Position numbers and translations under genes: made by a program | Part shown: positions 54,331 through 64,000 of the stretch, piece after piece | How positions within the stretch are numbered: position 1 is the first letter of the stretch | How the letters are laid out: every line of letters starts with the position of its first letter | Notes under the pieces: model-generated | Seen by the model: the letters and a program-made list of their open reading frames with translations, nothing else | Database searches by the model: none | What the model was told of the DNA's origin: nothing | Assembly (NCBI RefSeq): GCF_000002865.3 | Contig: NW_001865040.1 | Coordinates: 1,248,174 to 1,312,173, forward strand | Reading direction: 5' to 3' | Source: Monosiga brevicollis MX1 | Taxonomy: Eukaryota > Opisthokonta > Choanoflagellata > Craspedida > Salpingoecidae | DNA: 64,000 nucleotides

Positions 54331-56240
54331 CTAAACTCGGTAGAGGGGGACCAAGCCAAGCAGCGAGAGACCGTGAGCAAGCGCGCAGCGCGCAGCAGCG
54401 TAAACAGCGAGGCGGGCTTGAGCCACGGGTGCGGGCTGCCCCTGTACGTAATGGGCAGCATGGGCAGCGTTGGCAGCTCGAGCGATGCGTAGGACCTGCT
54501 GAAGAAGGATGGAGGGATCCAAGTCCTCAGCAGCCTTGACGACCGTTGGCTCAAGCTTGCTGACCTCAAAGGCGAGCGCGTGCATTTCGTCGTCAATCAC
54601 GTGCGTGAGCTGCAGATCGGCGACCGAGATGGCGCCAGTATCGAGCCCACTTTGACGCTCCAATGAGGCCAGGCGCGCGTGGGTGTACTGCAACAAAGTA
54701 CCCGTGTCGCCGGTCGTGGAGAGCATGCGCTGCCAGTGAAACTCGTAGTCCTTGTGACGACGCGCCCGCAGGTCCTGCACCACGATGGCGGACAGTGCCA
54801 GCATTTGGGTCGTGCCAGCTTGATCATCCAGTTCACGTAATTTTTGGGGATTCAGGCTCAAGACCTGGCTCATGTGAAACTCAGTCTCTCGCAGTAGATC
54901 GTCCAGAAAGACGACCGTGCCCTGCCGCGTGCTCATGCCCTTGATCAAGCCAAAGCCCACGTGTTGTAACCCAGTGGCCACCTCCGACCGGCCCATGGCA
55001 GCGAGTAGCGCCTGCAGTTGCTTGAAATGCACGTCCTGGGCTCCGCCGGCCACGTAAATGGTTCGATCAGGGCCCTCGGGTCGCGCCGCACGCTCGAGTG
55101 CAGCGGCTAAATCCCGCAATAAATAGGTACTGGAGCCATCGGCCTTTTGCAAGACACAGGTGGGGAGGTCGGCAAAGTCCGCGACCCACGCACCATGGTC
55201 CACGCGCGCCCCGGGCAGGGCTGATAGGCGGTCACCAAGCGAGCGCGCCCCGGGCACGTAGTTGGATTCGCCCTCATAAGCATCAAAGCGAACATGTAAA
55301 GCACGATAAATGTGCTCGTAGGCGTCGATGCTGTCAGAGCGCAGTGCTCGCCATCGATTCAGCAAAGGGTGCTGCGCGTCACCGGCAACCAGGGCTTGTT
55401 CCAGCTCGCGATGCAGATCCCGAGCCCGCTGCAGGATGGTTGGGTCGGCCTCAGCGGCCTTGTTGGCAGCCACGTATGCACGGAAGAGGTCATGTAGGCC
55501 GGGTGGAGCGTTGGAACCAGCACTGGAACCAGCGCTGGTGGTGCCATCACTGGCCAGCAAGTCTTGGCCGATCATGACAAGGGCGAGCTGGCGGCCCCAG
55601 TCGCCGAGATAGTTGATGGCCGTCACGCGTTCCCCAGTGGCCTCGAGGATGTTGCGAAGGGCGTTACCGATGATGGTGCTGCGCAGGTGCCCCACATGAA
55701 AGGGTTTTGCAATGTTGGGGGAGCTAAACTCGAGCAACGTGTGGCGGGCCGAGTTGGCAACATCTGGGGTGGTGCACCGGTACTGCGGCAGCAAAGGCGT
55801 GGTGCCCTCGGTTGGCAGAGGCACATGATGGGGAGTGGCAGCCTCGAGCGCCCATCGAGCAAGCTGCGTCCGATCAACATGTACGTTGACGACGGGGCCG
55901 CGGACCTGGGTGTCAGCCCAGTCCAAATTGAGATTTTGGTGGATGCGCTGCGCCAAAGCAGCGGCCTCGGTGGCAGCTGTGCCGCCAGCTTGGAGCACGA
56001 GCGGCACCTTGATGGCCACATGACCTGGTGGGGGAGCCCAATATGGTTGGCGAGCGTCAGGCTCGCGGCGGGATGGCGAGGAGCGAGGCAGCAGGGAAAG
56101 CAGGCCCAAAGAGCTGAGGCGGCAGGCGCACCTTTGCGGTAGTCTTGATTGACATGAACACCGACGGCGCACGTTGACGCGGGAAGATCAAGCAGCGGTG
56201 CCAAGGCCTGGGCCAGCCGATTCCGAATGAGATGAGCCAT
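54331..56240 (-). CDS. RARS2: Arginyl-tRNA synthetase, organellar/RARS2 type
   Basis: Class I aminoacyl-tRNA synthetase that charges tRNA-Arg. First exon (start 56240) MAHLIRNRLAQALAPLLDLP...VNQDYRK joins after an intron of about 100 bases to GHVAIKVPLVLQAGG. Then come the catalytic half: EFSSPNIAKPFHVGHLRSTI (HIGH motif as HVGH), AINYLGDWGRQLALVMIG, a long helical insertion, DDQAGTTQ, and IKGMSTRQGTVVFLDDLL, where GMSTR stands for KMSKS as in many RARS2 enzymes. A tRNA-binding helical C-terminus follows, ending RCALAHGLSLLGLVPLYRV. About 600 residues, close to RARS2 (578). A clear presequence is not obvious, so the compartment is inferred from type only. The coding sequence after the first intron is uninterrupted. 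Confidence 0.92.
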
Positions 56241-56628
56241 CCCTGAACCACAGACCGGGCTGGGCCGGAGAAGAGAGTCCCACGATGGCCGTGCAACAAT
56301 GCCGATAAAAAAAATCTTAACATCCGGATGTAAAGATGTTATCAACACCACCTTGAGTGTTCCTGACAGTGGACACAGGTCTTTCATGCTCTTTTTCAAG
56401 TTGAGTGTTTTGGCCTTTCTCTTTTTGTGAGTGTGAGGTGATATGATGACCCGAATGCGAGATGCTTTTCATGTTCGTGCTTCCGTGTTGAGATGTGTGT
56501 TTGAGAAGGAGGGGACAAGATGGTTTAATTTCACTTCAGTTAAGGGTCAATTGAACAATAGACAAGGAAGCAAGGCAGAAATCAACCAGCCCGCATCAAG
56601 CCAGGAACAAGGCAGATGGAGAAGACGC
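56241..56628. other. Intergenic stretch between alpha-tubulin and RARS
   Basis: 388 bases that should contain the tubulin 3' UTR and the RARS promoter, both on the minus strand. AT-rich near 56310-56330; nothing else stands out. Confidence 0.5.
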
Positions 56629-58964
<2,336 letters not shown>

Positions 58965-60550
58965 ATGTCCTACCTGAACAAGAGCCAGCTGCAACTGGAC
59001 CAATCCGTGAATGTGATCGACGCCTCGGGCTCGGTCAAGCATGTGGGCGTCATTGTCTTTCTCCACCTCGCGAGCGATCAGCCCTATGTCGAGATTGAAG
59101 TACGACTGTGCAAATGCGCTGCTCTGCTGACCCTTTGACTCGCTGATCACCATTGCCCTGGCCCTTCTGTGGCTGCCACTGACGCCATCTGCCCGCCCGC
59201 TACTACCTTCCTCCGACGCGTTTTGCAGGTTGTGCAAGAGGATGGCACAACGAAGCGCATCACAGTCGACTTGCGCACAAACCGCCTCCCCCCCCCCCGC
59301 TCCGGGCCCAAAGTCCTGTGCTCTTGGCTGTTCCAACGGCGTTACTTGACCTGACGCTATTGCCATCTTGTATGTCTGACCGCTCTCTGGCCTTGTGCCG
59401 CTGGCTTGCCACAGGTTTGCCTCAGCTCAACTAAGATACTTCACTTTTGAACTCTTCCGCTGTGTCGAGCAAGTTGGCCGCTACGTCCTCAATGACGCAG
59501 TATTCGTACGCACCCTTCGCCCCGCTCGACACTGACCATGACACATCGCTGAGAATGCTAATCTTTTCTGGGCCCTCCCGCCTCGACACCTACACTGTCC
59601 TGGGTTGCCTTAGTTGCTCGCAGCTGAACAATTCGTGCCGGGCGAGCCCAACGACAACTTGCGCCGCCTAACCTTGTATCTTCCTGAGGGCAGCTACTCT
59701 GGTCACTTTTCGGTATGTACCCACGGCCACGGCCTGTATATACACATGGCACCCACCAACAGTGCTTCGCGTGACCTCTCGTCTTTCATTTTGTCTTGTT
59801 TTGTTGCTCCTTTTCTTTTTTTTCTTCTTCTTCCCCCTCCCTCTCCCCCCTCCCCCCCTTCTCTCTCTTTTCCTCCATGTATCTGCCTTGCCTGCCCTTG
59901 TCCTGCTTGCTGTTGCACCATGCTCCATTGACACGTCTCGGACTCTGTTAGGTGTGCATCCGGAGCGGTGCATTTTCCCATCACACGCATGTTCTGGAGG
60001 TCATCAACCCCGCTGCGCCTGCTTTACGCAATGGCCAGCTGGTGGACGCCCTACGGGAAGACGATGTTGCAGAGCAACGCCTCTTCGGGCTTGTGCAACC
60101 GGCTACTGAGGACCACTCGGCCTACGTGGATGTTGAGTGGTCCTTTCGTCTTGATCAAACTCAAGAAGTCTTGTTGCTGTTACGCAACATCTGCGTGGCC
60201 GACTCGGCGCACAAAGTGTCCTTTGGCGAGGACGAGGATGTGCAGACCACCGTCTTTGGCGTCATCAACTGCGACCAGTTGGCCGTTGGTCGAGCCCGTG
60301 TTTATTTGCCAAGCCCACGAGGGGATCAAAATGTTCAGGTTTGTCCAGGCCAACACGCGCCCGTGAAGGTTGTGCGCGTTCAGCTGACCATCCCTTCGCC
60401 GTCTTGGCACCCTTGGCACAGGATGACGACGTACAAGTCACCTTTTTCATTCATCAGAGAGGCGATCGGTCCCAAACTCGAGGTCCAACTCGAGGTCCTG
60501 AGCTCGCCCACCCTGTGGGCATTGCAGTAGCAGACAAACACAGCTCGTAG
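58965..60550 (+). CDS. Unrecognised 309-residue protein
   Basis: Six exons (58965-59099, 59229-59317, 59415-59505, 59614-59712, 59952-60338, 60422-60550) join in phase to 310 codons. I do not recognise the family. It starts MSYLNKSQLQLDQSVNVIDA and alternates short beta-like strands (KHVGVIVFLHL, YVEIEVVQED, LTLYLPEGSYSG, AYVDVEWSFRLD, VTFFIHQRGD) with acidic loops, suggesting a beta-rich fold. FELFRCVEQVGRYVL is a clear helix. No signal peptide or membrane span. The exon 2 donor (GTGCTC) is weak but is the only one that fits the frame of exon 3. A poly(A) signal follows at 60678. It shares a divergent promoter region with alpha-tubulin, and the next gene downstream is the STIL-like gene, so a cytoskeletal link is possible but unproven. 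Confidence 0.72.
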
Positions 60551-60894
60551 TTTATTGCCGCTCAACCATCTTTACGAGCCAAGAAGATACAGGCCGCCCC
60601 CCCCCCCGCCCCTCATCCCGCCAATTTATTTGCTGTCATGGATTATTTGCTGTTATGGAGTCAAATAACGTTCCATGAATAAATTCTTACATTTTGGAAC
60701 CCGTTACACACTAAACTTTCTCGCTTCACTCTGTCACATCGAGAAGACGCTGCACGACCAGGGGGACATAAGCGACGCGGAGATCTATTGCAGCGGCGGC
60801 GGCGGCGGTGGTGTCATCATTGTGGTGGTGGGCTTGCGACGGTTCGACCTCGCATCACCCTCTGCTGGGTGGGGGCGGGGATAAAACAGTACCA
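60551..60894. other. Short intergenic stretch between two plus-strand genes
   Basis: 344 bases holding the 3' UTR of the orphan and the promoter of the STIL-like gene. It contains a C-run at 60600-60608 and a GGC repeat at 60791-60810. Confidence 0.55.
60678..60683 (+). terminator. Poly(A) signal AATAAA
   Basis: Perfect AATAAA 128 bases after the stop of the 309-residue orphan, followed by T-rich sequence. Confidence 0.55.
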
Positions 60895-63581
60895 ATGGCG
60901 GAACAAGGGTCGCGGCACCAGAGCATTGTGGCTCGGTCTGGCTCGGACCAAGCAGACGATGGCTTTCCATTAACACGATCCAACCTCTGGAATGCAGCAC
61001 CAAATGGGACGCCACAAACAGTTGCCTGGCCAGCCTTTGATGTTGCCCTGCAGCACACCGCAGCGCAGCTGCTGACCACTTCGTCTCAGTTGCACCAACA
61101 CCTGGCCGCGCTCGCAGGTCATTGGACGACCAGCCCACCATCCAAGCCAGACTCATCCCCGGCCCTCACCCTCCTGCTGTCCGAAGTCCAATTTGACTCC
61201 TCGCCCAACGTGAGCCACACAAGCCTGGCCAGCCACGCCAGCCTGGCCAGCGGTGGTGATGACCAGCTCGCCGCCACGATCGAATTGCTGTCAGCCGAGC
61301 CCGCGACGGCGGTCCTGACCAGCCAAGACCAGCTACTCATCACTGGCCACCTGTCGCGCATCTCAAGCTCGTCCAATCAAGCCGTCCTGCACCTGCAAAT
61401 CAGTGCCCGTGCGCTTGGCCTCCAGGTAAGTTTATCCCATTTGAGCACCCACCTTGCCAAAATTGAATTGCTCAACCTTGACTCGCTGCGTACCAGGCCA
61501 TACCCCTACAACCCGTGCCGCACGTCAACAGCGCGCTCTGGCGCCACCTAACCTCCACCTCCCCGCCCGAGGTAACCCCATACGCTCCTGCTACCGCTTC
61601 ATGGTATTGCACAGAGACCCGATCCCGGGCCTGCACTGGAGCTGATCAGATCGCTCCCTCCTTCTGCTCCTTCTGCACTCCCGTTATCCGCTCGCAGACG
61701 CATGGTTGCCACAGCGGCTATCTCACCATGGACGGACACCGCCGAGCTCGGCTTGTGCTGAACGATGATCCACGTGCGACCACTTTACCGCTCGTCGGGA
61801 TGTACGTCCTACAGCCAGCTCGTCATTGCCTGAAGGAAGAATTGTCTCCACCTCACCCTTGCTTCTGCTTCCTGACAGCTGGTGTTTCTGCCCCGTTGCC
61901 TTGGCCTCACTTTGGTGGCGCCAGCAAGCTTTGAACTACTGGCTCGACGCGCGTCTGAAGGACCGCGTGTTCCGGGACAAGACCTGCTGCCTGCTTGCTG
62001 CCTTTGGGCCCGGCCAAACGTGCGTTGCACCCTCTTACTCCCGCTGGCACAAAGAGCAACGCTGGGGAAATTTCAAATGCGTAAATACCATCTCGACTGC
62101 GACTCACCTGAACTCCCTCTTTAGCCAACCAACATGGTTTGAGCTGTGCTTCAGCGATGTGGAGCCAGCCGTGGTCAAGCGCTCTGCCACCTTCTCACTG
62201 CCCCCACCTGCCTTGCCCATCTCCCCAGCACCAACCGCGGTGAGAATGCACATTCGTTGGCTCCTGGCGCCTTCACAAGATTCTTCCGGGGCTCGCCCTC
62301 ACTTGACACTGACACGCTCATCATTGCCATCCTTGGCGACAATCGTAGCCGCTGGTGACACGCATTGCCTTGCCTGAGCATGACGACCAAGCGCTAGGCC
62401 AGCGCGAGCTCTCCTACATAACCACGCACGCATCGTCCCCTGCACGCCCAAACCGCAAGACGGCTGATCTCAGCGCGCGCTCGCCGGGCCCGACGCATAG
62501 TCCACGCCTGAGCCCCATTCCTACTGCAGGTCCCAGTGAACCGGATAGCCCCGCCATCAGCCTCGTGAGTAGTCCAGAGCCAGAGCCAGCACCCTCTCCG
62601 AGGCATGCAATCGACAGCTCGCGCATCCTCCATAGCCTGCCCGAATCGTGGCGTGAAGCACGGCCCTTTACGGCCTCACCCAGCTCGCACCGTCCGCCCC
62701 TTACGGATGCGGGCACAACACCCTCTGCCATTGACATGGCACCGATGAGTACCAGAGCCACGAGTACCGGGAACGATGTTGACACTGAGGAAGAAGCACG
62801 ACCACGCCAGACATCTCCGGTCAAGGCCGCCCCTGCAGCGTGGCATGCCGAGCCCACCCCACACACCAGCGACTGTCTGGACCTCACTTTTGATAGTGTG
62901 GACGAAGGACCCGGCTTATCCACCACGAGTGGCCCTGCGGCACCCATGCACTCGAGCGAGACCAAAACAGCCACGCTTTCGCCCGTCTCTGCCAGCCTGG
63001 CCCCTCGATGTGCCAGCGCCAGCTCGAACCCTGTCTCGTCACCATCAAAATCGCAGCTACAGACTCGTCGACGTCAAGCACCGGGTCTAACAGATGTGAC
63101 CAATCGTGCCTGCCCAGATGCACAGCTATCTGCTGCACTCCCACAACTGCATGTATGTTCCACAGCACGCGCGCGATTTGGCAGTTGCCTCGAGTGTGGC
63201 GTGTGTTGCTCATGCTTTCAGCCGCCCCTGTATTGGGCTTTACAGGCACGCCTCAAACAAGTCTTGGATGCAGTGGCCTTGCCTAAGCCGCCCATTCAAG
63301 ACGCAGCACCAGCACAACGGTTGCAACGGCGCCCCAAAGCTGCCTTGCGCACGGAGATACAGCCTCCTGTATACATGCAAGTGCCCGCTGTACCGCTGAG
63401 TCCCTACATGCACGTTTCGCCGATTGAAACAAAGTCTTGGCTTGGGAGCACATCAGCCCCCAGCGGTGCGAGGTCAAGCCAGAGCCCCGGCACTTTGCCC
63501 GTGGCAGCCAAGAACGGGCGTAAGCTGCTGGACACGGTGTTTCTTCGCAGTCAACCCGCGCTGGGATCCGACGAAGGGTAG
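60895..63581 (+). CDS. STIL: STIL/Ana2-like centriole duplication factor
   Basis: Six exons (60895-61425, 61497-61571, 61698-61801, 61879-62019, 62125-62239, 62349-63581) join in phase to 733 codons. Exons 2-5 match the conserved N-terminal half of human STIL as I recall it: AIPLQPVPHVNSALWRHL (human KPIPIIPTALARNL), GYLTMDGHRRARLVLNDDPR (human KYGYLTMDETRK...SDP), LPLVGIW (identical), LNYWLDARLKDRVF (human LRYIFNSSVQERVF) and WFELCFSD (human EFYECFP). The LPLVGIW match appears only after splicing exons 3 and 4, which supports the gene model. The C-terminal 410 residues form one exon: disordered, S/P/T-rich, with a CGVCCSCF cysteine cluster and a candidate coiled coil (YWALQARLKQVLDAV), where STIL carries its PLK4-binding coiled coil. 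A C-terminal STAN motif is not clear. In animals STIL binds PLK4, SAS-6 and CPAP to start procentrioles; that role is inferred. Confidence 0.8.
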
Positions 63582-64000
63582 GGCAAGCCATGGTCACTAA
63601 TCGTATATCTGGATGTATTTATGAGCATGTTACTGATTAAAATTTAAAATGATTTATGCGTGCTGCGTTCGTGCCCCATACCGCCCATTGCAAATCACAA
63701 GCTTGAAGTCACATCTGCTCTAATTCATTCAAAAAAAAAAGCAAAAAAAATTCGAAAGAGGCATCAGGAGGAAGAATGTGGGGCACAGAGTCAGTCTGCA
63801 CGCCTATGGTCGCCTGCTTTTCCTCTTCTTCTTCTTCTTCTTCTTCTTCCTCTTCGTCGTCTTCTTCTTCTTCTTCTTCTTCTTCTTCTTCTTCTTCTGC
63901 TGCTGCTGCTGCTGCGTCTTCTTGTTGTTCTTCTCAGTCTCTCGCAGAAGTTGAACAACAGGGTGTGTCAACATGCGTGAGTATGCTCTGGCGCGCGGCG
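63582..64000. repeat. 3' flank with (TTC)n/(GCT)n repeat
   Basis: After the STIL-like stop the sequence is AT-rich to about 63660, has A-runs at 63731-63750, then an imperfect TTC repeat (63824-63898) joined to GCT units (63898-63914). On the minus strand this would read as poly-Glu/Lys/Gln. It might belong to a gene continuing beyond the right edge, but nothing confirms that. Confidence 0.7.

Noticed and set aside
55564-56142. 192-codon plus-strand frame opposite RARS
   Set aside because: Shadow of the synthetase catalytic half.

Overview
The window looks like nuclear DNA from a single-celled relative of animals, most likely a choanoflagellate close to Monosiga brevicollis. The reasons are GC-rich, compact genes with many short GT-AG introns, and a gene set (RFX factor, kinesin-12, gamma-synergin, CHD1, MYCBPAP, STIL-like protein) typical of flagellated holozoans. 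The organism is an inference from gene content and style. I recognise no transposon, virus copy, rRNA, tRNA or CRISPR array. I can support nineteen protein genes, most assembled from several exons by hand.

Left third (1-26 kb): a kinesin-12 motor cut by the left edge (+), a U-box protein (-), a family 31 glycosidase (-), an RNF5/RNF185-type RING ligase (+), an RFX transcription factor (-), a gamma-synergin homologue (+) and a Tctex1-type dynein light chain (+).

Middle (27-51 kb): a CHD1-type chromatin remodeller (+), an intronless, probably myristoylated orphan (-), eIF4B (+), mitochondrial ribosomal protein uL18m (-), a MYCBPAP/central-pair protein (+), carnosine N-methyltransferase (-) and a rhomboid of the RHBDD2 type (-).

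Right part (52-64 kb): eIF4A (-) with a striking gap where its ATP-binding motifs should be, organellar-type arginyl-tRNA synthetase (-), intronless alpha-tubulin (-), an unrecognised 309-residue protein (+) and a divergent but convincing homologue of the centriole-duplication factor STIL/Ana2 (+).

Several genes belong to the flagellum, centriole or microtubules (RFX, kinesin-12, Tctex1, MYCBPAP, alpha-tubulin, STIL-like), and several to translation (eIF4A, eIF4B, RARS, uL18m). Five gene pairs are divergent with 0.6-1.2 kb between start codons, so shared promoters are possible. The most interesting items are the STIL-like gene, the damaged or misassembled eIF4A and the two orphan genes. Family assignments rest on motif recognition from memory; no database search was run.
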